Source: Actinomycetota bacterium
GTDB lineage: Bacteria; Actinomycetota; Acidimicrobiia; Spongiisociales; UBA4744
Direction: 5' to 3'
DNA: 64,000 nt
Assembly: GCA_013152275.1 (NCBI GenBank)
Contig: JAADGS010000073.1
Span: 20,780-84,779 of the forward strand
Shown: one piece after another, positions 15,574-23,937 of the stretch
Numbering within the stretch: the stretch's first letter is position 1
Layout: the number at the start of each line of letters is the position of its first letter
Notes under the pieces: model-generated
Database searches by the model: none
What the model was told of the DNA's origin: nothing
Seen by the model: the letters and a program-made list of their open reading frames with translations, nothing else
Position numbers and translations under genes: made by a program

Positions 15574-16091
15574 GATCCAAAAACCTGAGGCTCGATGCGC
15601 ATGATGACCGCCTTGGTCCAGTTGGAGATACCATCGTTATACATCGTCGTGAGCCAGTGGTGCTGGAATCGGACGGTGACCTCGATCCGCTCTGTCGGTG
15701 TGTCGATCTTTCTCCCGGAGGGAAGCCAGTTGGGTGGGACATAGGAGAGGTCGTCCGGATCGGGACACGGGGTCCAGCGGCAGGGTGTGGTGCCGTCCCA
15801 CCGGTAGGTGGTCGTCTCCGACATGTGATCGGGGTCGTCGATCGTGACGTCGACGATATCGCCCATCATCGAGGCGGTGAGGGCGCGTTCGACCGATCGT
15901 AGGATGGCGATATCTGCTGCCGAATCGTTGCCTGCCACGGCCCCGATCCGAGCACCCTCCCTGCTCGCGTGACTGATCGAGAGCCAGTCCTTGAAAGCCA
16001 GGCCGAATTCCATAATGCCGTACAGGACGGTAATGAGAAGTACCGAGACGATGGCGAACTCGATGAGGGTTGCACCGTGGTCGTCCTTCAT
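15570..16091 (-). CDS. TadE-like pseudopilin, first gene of the run
   Basis: The 173-residue protein has MKDDHGATLIEFAIVSVLL as leader and start of the membrane helix, then EFGLAFKDWLSISHASREGARIG. I use the ATG at 16091, which puts the Gly cleavage site 6 residues in. An in-frame GTG at 16118 is an alternative, but its purine-rich stretch is only 3 bases away. An 8-codon mini-frame (16114-16088) with a G-rich site 6 bases upstream ends in ATGA overlap with this ATG and could drive its translation. Its stop overlaps the next TadE-like start. Confidence 0.8.
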   Translation of the reverse strand: MKDDHGATLIEFAIVSVLLITVLYGIMEFGLAFKDWLSISHASREGARIGAVAGNDSAADIAILRSVERALTASMMGDIVDVTIDDPDHMSETTTYRWDGTTPCRWTPCPDPDDLSYVPPNWLPSGRKIDTPTERIEVTVRFQHHWLTTMYNDGISNWTKAVIMRIEPQVFGS

Positions 16092-16355
16092 TCGGTTGGC
16101 AGGGTGCGGATCATGCACATTCCCCCCGATGGAAACCACTACTCTATGTGGTGACAGTACTGCAATAGGCGGTTGACCGCAAGGGGTCATGCGAAGGGTA
16201 TCGGAGTTGGCGATCAATGTCTCGAGGCGCGCGATATCTCGGGGGATCCGGTGGAAGAGCGATGACCGTGAGAAGCGCAGTTGTGTCCGTTTGCAGCGCC
16301 GGCGACGCCAGGCCCGTCCGTGTTTCCATCGCCGGCACCGACGGGTTCGAAAGAC

Positions 16356-16383
16356 GAGAGGGGCCCCGATCGGGGCCCCTCTC
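16356..16383 (-). terminator. Intrinsic terminator after sdhB
   Basis: GAGAGGGGCCCCG pairs perfectly with CGGGGCCCCTCTC. It lies 15 bases past the sdhB stop on the minus strand and is followed on that strand by GTCTTTCG. Confidence 0.8.
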
Positions 16384-16397
16384 CGGTTCGACGGCGG

Positions 16398-17165
16398 CTA
16401 TTGGACCGTCTGGCCTATCCGTTTGCGGTTCTTGAGCTTCGCCTTGACGTAATCCAGGTTCATCAACGCGATGAAGTCGATCGAGACGCTCTTCGGGCAT
16501 GCCGCCTCACACTCGCCGTGGTTTGTGCAGGAGCCGAAGTACAGCTCCATCTCGTCGACCATCGCCTCGACCCTGGTCCAGCGCTCCGGCTGGCCCTGCG
16601 GCAGCAGGTTCAGATGCGACACCTTGGCAGCGGTGAACAGCTGTGCCGCACCGTTCGGACACGCGGCCACACAGGCACCACATCCGATGCAGGCCGCGGC
16701 ATCCATGGCTGCGTCCGATGCAGGCTTCGGCACCAGAATCAGGTTTGCATCCGGGGCGCTGCCCGCTCGGATGGTGATGTATCCGCCGGCCTCGATGATG
16801 CGGTCGAGCGGGCTGCGGTCCACCACGAGATCCTTGACGATCGGGAACGCTTTCGCTCGCCACGGTTCGACGACGATGGTGTCACCATCGTTGAACTTGC
16901 GCATGTGGAGCTGACAGGTTGCCGTTCCATCCTGCGGTCCGTGGGGATGGCCGTTGATCACTATGCCGCACATCCCGCAGATGCCTTCGCGGCAGTCGCT
17001 GTCGAAGGCCACCGGCTCTTCACCCTTGGTGGTCAGTCGTTCGTTGACGACGTCGAGCATCTCCAAGAACGACATGTGCTCGCTGACGTCTTGCACGGGG
17101 ATCGTTTCGAATCTGCCGGGAGCTTCGGGCCCGTCCTGGCGCCAGACTTTGAGTGTGACGTCCAT
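16398..17165 (-). CDS. sdhB: Succinate dehydrogenase iron-sulfur subunit
   Basis: SdhB relays electrons from the flavin to quinone through three clusters. In the 255-residue product the [2Fe-2S] ligands are C58, C63, C66 and C84. The [4Fe-4S] motif [11 protein letters not shown] covers C159, C162, C165 and C169 (shared between clusters in the usual way). The second run [12 protein letters not shown] covers C213, C219 and C223. The start at 17165 overlaps the sdhA stop by one base (TAATG), so it is translationally coupled. The gene order sdhC-sdhA-sdhB with one cytochrome subunit is the menaquinone-linked type B complex. Confidence 0.93.
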   Translation of the reverse strand: MDVTLKVWRQDGPEAPGRFETIPVQDVSEHMSFLEMLDVVNERLTTKGEEPVAFDSDCREGICGMCGIVINGHPHGPQDGTATCQLHMRKFNDGDTIVVEPWRAKAFPIVKDLVVDRSPLDRIIEAGGYITIRAGSAPDANLILVPKPASDAAMDAAACIGCGACVAACPNGAAQLFTAAKVSHLNLLPQGQPERWTRVEAMVDEMELYFGSCTNHGECEAACPKSVSIDFIALMNLDYVKAKLKNRKRIGQTVQ

Positions 17166-19090
17166 TACTTGTAGCTCCTTTGCGAGAGTGCCACGTACTC
17201 GAACTCGAGCGGCTCCTTGTGGAGAACCTCCTCGATCTCGTGGCCGATACCCTTGAACTCCCAGGCGGCGACATACGAGTACTCTTCGTCGTTGCGGAGT
17301 GCTTCGCCCTCTTCGGTCTGGCTCTCGACGCGGAAATGACCGCCGCACGACTCTCGCCTGTCAAGTGCGTCGAGTGCCATCAGCTCCGCCAGCTCGAAGA
17401 AGTCCCAGACTCGACCGGCGTTGGCCAGCGCCTGGTTGAAGCTCTCGTTCGTGCCGAGCACCTTCAGGTCGGAATGGAACTCCTCGCGAAGTTTCCGGAT
17501 CATCTCCAGGGCCTCGGTGAGGCCGGCTTCGCTGCGTTCCATGCCGACGTGTGAGACGAGGATCTTGCCGAGCTCCTTATTGAACCAGGTGGCGGTCCGT
17601 GAGCCGTCGACCGAGAGCAGACGATCGAGATGATCACGAACTTCTCGCTCGACCTTGGTGAAGGCTTCGCCGGCGACATCCATCGGTTCGGTTCCCAACA
17701 ACGGGGCCAGATAGTTGCCGATCGTGTAGGGGAGCACGAAATAGCCGTCGGCCAGGCCCTGCATCAGCGCACTCGCTCCGAGACGGTTGGCGCCGTGGTC
17801 GGAGAAGTTCGCTTCCCCGATCACGAACAGCCCCGGGATGGTGCTCATCAATTCGTAGTCGACCCAGAGGCCGCCCATCGTGTAGTGCGTCGCGGGATAG
17901 ATTCGCATCGGCACTTCGTACGGGTTCTCGTCCGTGATGCGTTCGTACATCTCGAACAGATTGCCGTAGCGTTCCTCGATCGTCTCCCTGCCCAGCCGCT
18001 TGATGGCGTCGGTGAGATCCAGGTAGACGCCGTTCTTGCGCGGGCCGACTCCCCGTCCCTCATCGATCATCTTCTTCGCGTTGCGAGAGGCGACGTCACG
18101 GGGTACCAGGTTGCCGAACGACGGATACCGCCGCTCCAGGTAGTAGTCCCGGTCCTCTTCGGGAATCTCGTTGGGAGGACGAGTCTCGTTCGGGTCCTTC
18201 GGTACCCAGATCCGCCCGTCGTTGCGCAGCGACTCCGACATGAGTGTCAGCTTCGACTGGAACTCCTCGCTCTGCGGGATACACGTCGGATGGATCTGTA
18301 CGAAACATGGGTTGGCGAACGCCGCCCCTCGCCGATGTGCCCGCCAGATGGCCGTCGCATTGCTCGCCATGGCGTTGGTCGACAGGTAGTACACGTTGCC
18401 GTACCCGCCGGTGGCGAGCACGACCGCATGTGCGGAGTGGCCCTCGATCTCGCCGGTGAGCAGGTTTCGAGTGATGATGCCGACCGCCTTGCCGTCGTGG
18501 ACGACCAGATCGAGCATCTCCATTCGGGTGTGCAGCGTGACCTTGCCGGCGCGGATCTGATTGGCCATCGCCTGGTAGGAGCCGAGCAGCAACTGCTGGC
18601 CGGTCTGGCCCCGCGCATAGAACGTTCGTGACACGAGCGCCCCGCCGAACGACCGGTTCGCCAGGGTGCCACCGTACTCACGGGCAAACGGGATCCCCTG
18701 AGCGGTGCACTGGTCGATGATCTTGTCGGCCACTTCGGCCAGGCGATGCACGTTGGCCTCGCGGGAACGGTAATCGCCACCCTTGACCGTGTCGTAGAAC
18801 AGCCGGAACACCGAGTCGCCGTCGTTCGTGTAGTTCTTGGTGGCGTTGATACCGCCCTGGGCGGCGATGCTGTGGGCTCGTCGCGGCGTGTCGTGGTACG
18901 TGAAGACCTCGACGTCGTAGCCCAGTTCGCCGAGTGTCGCCGCCGCCGAAGAACCCGCCAAGCCGGCACCCACGATGATGATCTTGTACTTGCGCTTGTT
19001 GGCCGGGTTGACGAGCTTCGTGTGGAAGCGATAGTTCGTCCACTTCTCCCCGATCGGCCCCTCAGGGATCTTTGCATCGAGTTTGATCAT
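17165..19090 (-). CDS. sdhA: Succinate dehydrogenase/fumarate reductase flavoprotein subunit
   Basis: SdhA oxidises succinate to fumarate at a covalent FAD. The 641-residue protein has the FAD Rossmann motif [16 protein letters not shown], the covalent-FAD histidine in [14 protein letters not shown], the active-site block [10 protein letters not shown], the [21 protein letters not shown] segment and the [15 protein letters not shown] motif. Length and motifs match the type B (Bacteroidetes/actinobacterial second type) group. I use the ATG at 19090, which has GGAGGG 6 bases before it, rather than 19117 inside sdhC. It lies 13 bases after sdhC. Confidence 0.94.
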   Translation of the reverse strand: MIKLDAKIPEGPIGEKWTNYRFHTKLVNPANKRKYKIIIVGAGLAGSSAAATLGELGYDVEVFTYHDTPRRAHSIAAQGGINATKNYTNDGDSVFRLFYDTVKGGDYRSREANVHRLAEVADKIIDQCTAQGIPFAREYGGTLANRSFGGALVSRTFYARGQTGQQLLLGSYQAMANQIRAGKVTLHTRMEMLDLVVHDGKAVGIITRNLLTGEIEGHSAHAVVLATGGYGNVYYLSTNAMASNATAIWRAHRRGAAFANPCFVQIHPTCIPQSEEFQSKLTLMSESLRNDGRIWVPKDPNETRPPNEIPEEDRDYYLERRYPSFGNLVPRDVASRNAKKMIDEGRGVGPRKNGVYLDLTDAIKRLGRETIEERYGNLFEMYERITDENPYEVPMRIYPATHYTMGGLWVDYELMSTIPGLFVIGEANFSDHGANRLGASALMQGLADGYFVLPYTIGNYLAPLLGTEPMDVAGEAFTKVEREVRDHLDRLLSVDGSRTATWFNKELGKILVSHVGMERSEAGLTEALEMIRKLREEFHSDLKVLGTNESFNQALANAGRVWDFFELAELMALDALDRRESCGGHFRVESQTEEGEALRNDEEYSYVAAWEFKGIGHEIEEVLHKEPLEFEYVALSQRSYK

Positions 19091-19103
19091 GATGTCCCTC
19101 CGC

Positions 19104-19862
19104 TCACCCGACCACATGGGTCAGCACCGCGAGCGGGATGCTGACGTTGCCGATCACGATCACCAGGGCGAAGGCCGTGGCAAACCATCGTCGCCATGGG
19201 TTGAACCGTGTGTTGTTCCACCCAAGACTCTGAAAGAGGCTCCATGCGCCGTGGTAGATGTGAAAGCCCAACAGGATGTTGGCGATGATGTAGAACGTTG
19301 CCACCGGCCAGCGGGAGAGGCTGGCCACAACGTTGTCGTACACCGCGCCGCGCACAAAGTCGGGGTTTACGTTGCCCCAGGTCAGGTCCATCAAGTGCCA
19401 GGCGATGAACGCCAGGATGATCACGCCAGACCAGCGCATCGTCCTGGACGCGTAGTTCGCGACCAGATACTCCCTCGGAGTCCGGTAACGGACGGGTTTG
19501 GTGGCCCACCCCCTTGCTTTCCAGTTTGTGACGGTCAGCGAGTAGGCCGCATGGAGATGGAGCACGAGCGCCGCTGCGATCACGATGCGGAACAGCCAGA
19601 GGAAGACGGTGTGGGGGAGGAACGGCTGAAGGATCGAACGCAGCCACTCGGCGTACTCGTCGAGGTGGTAGACACCTTCGGCATTTACGCCGAGGAAGAT
19701 CTTCAGATTCCCGATCATGTGGGCGAGGACATACGTCAGGAAGAGGATGCCCGTTACCGCCATGACCCACTTCTTCCCGACATCCGAGCCGTAGAACTCG
19801 CCAAAGAACGTCCGGTACCGTTTGGGCGTCCTCTTGCCCGTGCCTTGTTGGGTGGTCGTCAC
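19104..19862 (-). CDS. sdhC: Succinate dehydrogenase cytochrome b subunit (type B, di-haem)
   Basis: The 252-residue membrane anchor has five hydrophobic segments and histidines placed inside them ([31 protein letters not shown]) as in the fused SdhC/FrdC cytochrome b of type B succinate:menaquinone oxidoreductases, which hold two haems. No separate SdhD is present, which agrees. I moved the start from the GTG at 19880 to the GTG at 19862 because AGGAGG is exactly 6 bases upstream of the latter. First gene of sdhCAB; divergent from the whiB promoter. Confidence 0.9.
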   Translation of the reverse strand: MTTTQQGTGKRTPKRYRTFFGEFYGSDVGKKWVMAVTGILFLTYVLAHMIGNLKIFLGVNAEGVYHLDEYAEWLRSILQPFLPHTVFLWLFRIVIAAALVLHLHAAYSLTVTNWKARGWATKPVRYRTPREYLVANYASRTMRWSGVIILAFIAWHLMDLTWGNVNPDFVRGAVYDNVVASLSRWPVATFYIIANILLGFHIYHGAWSLFQSLGWNNTRFNPWRRWFATAFALVIVIGNVSIPLAVLTHVVG

Positions 19863-20003
19863 TCCGAACCTCCTCAGCACAGTGGGATAGTGGTCGCGGC
19901 GAGGCTAGCACCGCAGGGTCTCGCTCCTCGATTCGAAGGCTTTTTGCCGACGCGTCGAAACCATTGGAGATTCCGGTATTTCATGCTGTTTGTGGATTCG
20001 GGG

Positions 20004-20032
20004 TTGACAGCGCGCGCGGGGTTTGATTACAT
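20004..20032 (+). promoter_or_regulatory. Promoter of the whiB gene
   Basis: A perfect TTGACA (20004-20009) is followed 17 bases later by TTACAT (20027-20032), giving sigma-70-like geometry. The -10 lies in an AT-rich near-palindrome (ATTACATGTATGTAAT) that could also hold a regulator. The TTG start of whiB is 36 bases downstream. Confidence 0.6.
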
Positions 20033-20068
20033 GTATGTAATTACACGTTTGGCGCTTGGAGGGCGGTC

Positions 20069-20344
20069 TTGTACAGGAGTCTCATCGAGGCGCTCGCCGT
20101 CGAAGATCTGTCCTGGCAGGATTACTCGAACTGCAGGGGGGGCGACGCGAACCTGTTCTTCCCGGAACGGGGAGCATCGACCCGAAAGGCCAAATCCATC
20201 TGCGGTGCCTGTGAGGTTCGTCTCGAATGTCTCGAGTTCGCGATCCAGCAGGGCGAGAAGTTCGGTATCTGGGGTGGCCTCTCCGAACGCGAGCGACGGC
20301 GCATCCGCAAGGAACGCGCGGCGAAGATACGCAGAGTCTCCTGA
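20069..20344 (+). CDS. WhiB-family iron-sulfur transcriptional regulator
   Basis: The 91-residue protein has the four Wbl cysteines (C22; then C45, C48 and C54 in SICGACEVRLEC) that bind a [4Fe-4S] cluster. The GIWGGLSERERR turn and a basic C-terminal helix (RRIRKERAAKIRR) follow. Wbl proteins act with the principal sigma factor and are restricted to Actinomycetota and their phages, which makes this the best taxonomic marker here. The start is TTG at 20069, with GGAGGG 7 bases upstream. It is transcribed alone from its own TTGACA promoter. Which WhiB subgroup it belongs to cannot be told. Confidence 0.93.
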   Translation: MYRSLIEALAVEDLSWQDYSNCRGGDANLFFPERGASTRKAKSICGACEVRLECLEFAIQQGEKFGIWGGLSERERRRIRKERAAKIRRVS

Positions 20345-20409
20345 ACGGAGCGGTTCGCTCGGTAGCCGGCAGCGGTAGCATGAATGCCATCCAGAGGTGA
20401 GGAGAAACG

Positions 20410-21351
20410 GTGGAAGGACTCGGGTTCATCGGTGTGGTTCTTCTGGTGGTGGCGGTCTTTCTCGCGATCGTGGGCACGATGCTGAGTCGCCGGACGAAGG
20501 CGCTCAAGGAACAGCTCAAGGTCGATGGTGCTCTGGCACCCGAGCTCGATCTCGACCGGCCCCGTCCCCGGGTTACGGCGTTTCATGTACGTGGGGAAGA
20601 GGCTCGAGTCACGTTCGATGTTCCCCTGCCTCCTGGTGACACCGACCCGGTCCTGGTCGAACTCCTCCTCTCCGAAGCCTTGGAGGTCGTGCACGAGAAG
20701 CAGCATTCGTTGCCCATCGACGATGTCACCAAGGTCGTCGTTTTCGCGGGACGCGAAGGAGAGCCGCGCAGAGTCGGGGAGCTGCCGCTCGCCGAGCCGG
20801 GGTTGCTCCCTCCGTTGCCGGTCGTGCCGCACCTGCGTCTGACGAGCATCGGTTTCGACGCGCTCGATCAACAGTTCGAGGAGGAGCCGGCCACCGCACC
20901 TCCGGAGCTCGTGGCGGTCACGGCGAGCAACACTCTCAGGCCGATCGGTGAGGAGTTGCGGATCCCGAAGGCCCTCGACATCGGACTTCGCGCCCAAGGC
21001 ATCGACCCGGGTTCGATGACTGCCGCCGAGATGGTTCGGGGCATACTGCGCCTGTTCGGATACTCGATCTCTCCCGGTAAGGATCCCGCCGTGTACACGG
21101 CGACGAAGGCGGGGACGACGACGTACGTGCGCGAGGACGTCTACCGGCCTGGCGACTATCCGGAACTCGACGAAGGGACGATCCGCTCGTTCATGGTCGA
21201 GTTTCTGAATGCCGGCGCCGACAGGGGCCTGCTCGTCAGCGCCAAGTTTGCCCCCTTCAGCATCTACAACCTGGAGCAGAGAGAACCGAGGGTGCGGTTC
21301 GTGACTCGGGAACGCCTCCAGAAGTTCATCGACTCGTTCTCTCTGGAGTGA
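20410..21351 (+). CDS. Membrane-anchored protein of unknown function
   Basis: The 313-residue product starts at GTG 20410 with AGGTGAGGAG just upstream. A single N-terminal transmembrane helix (residues about 5-26, LGFIGVVLLVVAVFLAIVGTM) is followed by a soluble, acidic domain of mixed alpha/beta character. That domain includes AFHVRGEEARVTFDVPLPPGD and, later, a helical RPIGEELRIPKALDIGLRAQ segment. I recognise no family or catalytic motif. The next gene begins at the GTG that overlaps its stop (GTGA), so they are cotranslated. Confidence 0.65.
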   Translation: MEGLGFIGVVLLVVAVFLAIVGTMLSRRTKALKEQLKVDGALAPELDLDRPRPRVTAFHVRGEEARVTFDVPLPPGDTDPVLVELLLSEALEVVHEKQHSLPIDDVTKVVVFAGREGEPRRVGELPLAEPGLLPPLPVVPHLRLTSIGFDALDQQFEEEPATAPPELVAVTASNTLRPIGEELRIPKALDIGLRAQGIDPGSMTAAEMVRGILRLFGYSISPGKDPAVYTATKAGTTTYVREDVYRPGDYPELDEGTIRSFMVEFLNAGADRGLLVSAKFAPFSIYNLEQREPRVRFVTRERLQKFIDSFSLE

Positions 21352-22040
21352 CCGTGCGCTTCGGCGTCGCGGTCTCCGGCGCTCCGGATCCTGCGTTCCC
21401 GGAGGAGATGGCCACGCTCGAGAGAGCCGGTTTCGCAAGTCTGTGGTTCGGGCTCGACGAGACCGACTGGGATCCGATCGTGCTGGCGTCAGCCGCTTCG
21501 AAGGCGACCACCGGAACGGAACTGGTCGTCGCTCTTGACGCCCCGACGCCTGTCACCGCCAAGTCCGTCGCGTCTCTCGATGCGCTCAACGGGGGAAGGA
21601 GCCGGGTCCTGGTCGAGACCGCCGGTGACGCTGCGCTCATGCGAGTCATGCTCGGTGGCGATCGAGTCAACTACGACGGTGCTCACTTCCGGGTCGTGGA
21701 TGCCCCGGTGCTGCCGGCTCCGATACGAGAACGGATGCCGATCTGGACACGGGCACTTGGCCTGGCGGCCGGCGTCGACGGGTGGTTGGCGACGTGCGCC
21801 GGGGAGTACGAGGCGCTGGTCGAAACGGTCGACCAGGCGTGTCGTGACGCCGGAAGGGACCCCGCGCTGCTGCGACGAGCCGTATTGATCGATGGCCGAG
21901 GCGAGGGGATCACCGCCACCATGGTCGCGTTGACGTCGGGCGAGCTTGCTCGGCGGCTACGGGGCGTCGACGAGGTCGTTCTCCGACTGGATCGGGAGTC
22001 TTGGCGAGCCGCCGGTAAGGTCGTCGCCGAGATGAAGTAG
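21348..22040 (+). CDS. Short luciferase-like (F420-dependent monooxygenase family) protein
   Basis: The 230-residue product opens with VRFGVAVSGAPDPAFPEEMATLERAGFASLWFGLDE, the start of the bacterial-luciferase/F420-dependent oxidoreductase TIM barrel (beta-1, helix and the LWFGLD turn). It also has NGGRSRVLVETAG and VNYDGAHFRVVDAPVLP, corresponding to the G-R-x-xxGxG and Y-x-G-x-(H/F)-F segments. At 230 residues it is roughly 70-100 shorter than typical members and lacks much of the middle of the barrel, so cofactor binding is doubtful. Start is GTG 21348, overlapping the previous stop; GTG 21354 is possible. Catalytic role unknown. Confidence 0.65.
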   Translation: MTVRFGVAVSGAPDPAFPEEMATLERAGFASLWFGLDETDWDPIVLASAASKATTGTELVVALDAPTPVTAKSVASLDALNGGRSRVLVETAGDAALMRVMLGGDRVNYDGAHFRVVDAPVLPAPIRERMPIWTRALGLAAGVDGWLATCAGEYEALVETVDQACRDAGRDPALLRRAVLIDGRGEGITATMVALTSGELARRLRGVDEVVLRLDRESWRAAGKVVAEMK

Positions 22041-22068
22041 GATCAGCTTCTGATACGGAAGGTGAAAC

Positions 22069-22254
22069 ATGTTCGGAGGAAGAGTCGGCGGGCCTGAGTT
22101 GATCATCATCCTCGTTGTCCTATTGCTCCTCTTTGGAGCCCGCAAACTACCGGATCTCGCTCGTTCGCTCGGTGCCTCCGCCAAGGAGTTCCGCCGGGGT
22201 CTCGACGAGGGTGCGTCGGATAAGCCCGAGGACAACTCCGGCGAAGATTCCTAG
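22069..22254 (+). CDS. tatA: Sec-independent translocase subunit TatA
   Basis: The 61-residue product has the TatA/E form: a short periplasmic start with GGPELIIILVVLLLLFGARKLPDLARSLG. This comprises a transmembrane helix, the conserved FGxxKLP hinge and an amphipathic helix, followed by a charged tail. TatA oligomers form the pore for folded exported proteins. Only tatA is here; tatB/tatC are not in the window. A GAAGGTGAAAC ribosome-site-like stretch precedes the ATG. Confidence 0.9.
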   Translation: MFGGRVGGPELIIILVVLLLLFGARKLPDLARSLGASAKEFRRGLDEGASDKPEDNSGEDS

Positions 22255-22271
22255 ACCTCTGAGGAGGTCTT

Positions 22272-22305
22272 GAAGGAGTGGATGGTTTGGGCCGTCCGCT
22301 CCTTC
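22272..22305. terminator. Bidirectional terminator between tatA and peroxiredoxin
   Basis: A 14-bp stem (22272-22285 with 22292-22305, two G:U pairs) has a 6-base loop and is followed by CGTCGTTTAC. It sits between convergent genes. A smaller GACCTC/GAGGTC hairpin at 22254-22269 overlaps the tatA stop codon. Confidence 0.7.
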
Positions 22306-22310
22306 GTCGT

Positions 22311-22769
22311 TTACAGGTGCTCCAGGGCGGTGTCGTAGTCGGCGATGTCCCGAGTGATGCCAAGGCCGGCGGAGGCAACGATCTCTCGAACGATCCCATC
22401 GGCATCGAGAACGTAGGTGGTGCGAGTGGCACACCCGAGATTCTCGTCGAAGCATCCATATGCGTTCGCCACGGCACCGTGTGGCCAGAAATCCGAGAGG
22501 ATGGGGAACGTGTAGCCCTGCTCGTCCGCCCAGTGTTTATGGACATGGCGGGTGTCGCAGGTGATGGCCACGACGTTGGCGTCGACCTCGTTGAAGTCGA
22601 CAAGATGGTCCCGGATGGCACACAGCTCGGCTTCGCAGTTCCCTGTGAAGGGGAAAGGGATGAACACGATGAGGGTCTTGCGGCCCCGCAGTGACTCCAA
22701 GGTGACCTCGTTGTTGTCCTGATCCTCGAGGGCGAATGATGGCGCGGGTTGGCCGATGGTTGCCGACAC
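22311..22769 (-). CDS. Thiol peroxidase, AhpE-like peroxiredoxin
   Basis: The 152-residue cytosolic protein reduces peroxides with a reactive cysteine. The peroxidatic Cys45 lies in PFPFTGNCEAELCAIRD, the PxxxT/S-xxC peroxiredoxin site with the Phe-Thr-Gly form seen in AhpE. A second cysteine, C50, is five residues later, where atypical two-Cys enzymes may place a resolving residue. GQPAPSFALEDQDNNEVTL is the usual N-terminal strand. An AAAGGAGG site precedes the GTG start at 22769. The electron donor is not identifiable. Confidence 0.9.
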   Translation of the reverse strand: MSATIGQPAPSFALEDQDNNEVTLESLRGRKTLIVFIPFPFTGNCEAELCAIRDHLVDFNEVDANVVAITCDTRHVHKHWADEQGYTFPILSDFWPHGAVANAYGCFDENLGCATRTTYVLDADGIVREIVASAGLGITRDIADYDTALEHL

Positions 22770-22807
22770 GGTGACCTCCTTTTTCGCGAACGCTACCCCG
22801 TTCCAGT

Positions 22808-22856
22808 GAACCCTGGGCTCAGGGGGGTCGTCACGACCCCTGCGAGCCCTGGGTTC
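22808..22856. repeat. Intergenic palindromic repeat, family 1 (copy B)
   Basis: This 49-base element has the same arms (GAACCCTGGGCTC and GAGCCCTGGGTTC) and inner GGGGTCG/CGACCCC stem as copy A at 6259. Its last two bases overlap the stop codon of the minus-strand gene that ends at 22855. Confidence 0.85.
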
Positions 22857-23937
22857 AGAGGTCTTCGGTGGGGAGCAGAACTCGAGCAGCCCATCCGACC
22901 GGATCGGTGAGTTCGGCCAGAGTCGGCAGATTTGCCGGCTGCTCCCAAAGCGTTGTCAGTGCGTCCTCGCCCCAGCGGCGAGCGACTTCGTCACAGAAAC
23001 TTGCCGTACCGATCTCCTGGTTCGGCCGCACCTCGAGACCAAGCAGCGTCGTGAGGACTTCCTCGCCCTGGGCGGGCTCGGATCGGCGGCGGTTCAGCGC
23101 TTCCCGCATCCGGGCCAGGTCGGGCAGCAGCCTGGCCGCCGCCCCGTTCATCAAGTATTCGGCGTAACCGTCGATGATCGCCACGAACGCCTGGAGCGCC
23201 TCGAGGTCGGGTTGCTGTTCCGGGGTGGTGAGCAGACCGGAAAACCCGCCGGACTCGCCGACGAGCTGCTCGAACTGCTCGGGGTCCTGGAATCCCTGGA
23301 GGCGCCCTGCGAGTGCCTCGGGGTCGAGTTCGAGGCCGTCGAGATACCGCTCGACCAGTTCGAGGAAGTGAGGCCGGACCCACGATTTCGAGAAGAGCGC
23401 GGTGTGCATGATCTCGCGTAGGGCGACCCAGAGTCGCACCTGTCGGCGGTCGAGGCCGTTCTCGGTGGCAAACGCCTCAATGTTCGGAACGATGAACGAG
23501 ATATCCATGGCCTCCACGCTTGGGAGACCGAGATCGAAATGGCCGAGCGTCCGTTGGCTGACAAAACCGACCATGATGCCCATCTGCAGACCCAGCAGTG
23601 CCGGACCGAGCATGGCGAGAGGACCGGGCATGGCCCCCTCTGCGAACTTGGGTGCGATCGGTTCGACCAGATACCGAAAACTCATCAGATGCGAATCTGC
23701 CCAACCGCGCCGGTCCGTTGGGATCGCGTCGGAGAACGCTCCCGGATCCAGGGGGGTCTCTCCGGTGATCTGCAGTTGGGCGAGACGGCTCAGATGCTGG
23801 TATTCCTCGGCTATTCGCGGCTCGATCGGTTCCCTGCCGCCTGCGAGGTGGCCGGTGAGCTCGGCCGCCAGCTTCCAGTTCACCGGACCCGGTTGGTTGA
23901 ACAGGTCGAACAGTTGCGAGAAGAGGTCTTCGTTCAT
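22855..23937 (-). CDS. DUF2342 (zincin-like) protein with altered HExxH motif
   Basis: The 360-residue protein follows the DUF2342/zincin_2 layout of actinobacteria: a helical N-terminal half, then MGIMVGFVSQRTLGHFDLGLP, then FIVPNIEAFATENGL, then the helix normally carrying the zinc motif, and a C-terminal helical half. In the family that helix normally has HExxH; here it reads ALREIMHTALF, so the first histidine is Arg (R174), with E175 and H178 kept. Metal binding is therefore doubtful and the protein may be a non-catalytic relative. It overlaps the htrA-like start region by 4 bases (ATGA), so the pair is coupled. These proteins have been linked by annotation to F420 genes without proof. 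Confidence 0.72.
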   Translation of the reverse strand: MNEDLFSQLFDLFNQPGPVNWKLAAELTGHLAGGREPIEPRIAEEYQHLSRLAQLQITGETPLDPGAFSDAIPTDRRGWADSHLMSFRYLVEPIAPKFAEGAMPGPLAMLGPALLGLQMGIMVGFVSQRTLGHFDLGLPSVEAMDISFIVPNIEAFATENGLDRRQVRLWVALREIMHTALFSKSWVRPHFLELVERYLDGLELDPEALAGRLQGFQDPEQFEQLVGESGGFSGLLTTPEQQPDLEALQAFVAIIDGYAEYLMNGAAARLLPDLARMREALNRRRSEPAQGEEVLTTLLGLEVRPNQEIGTASFCDEVARRWGEDALTTLWEQPANLPTLAELTDPVGWAARVLLPTEDL

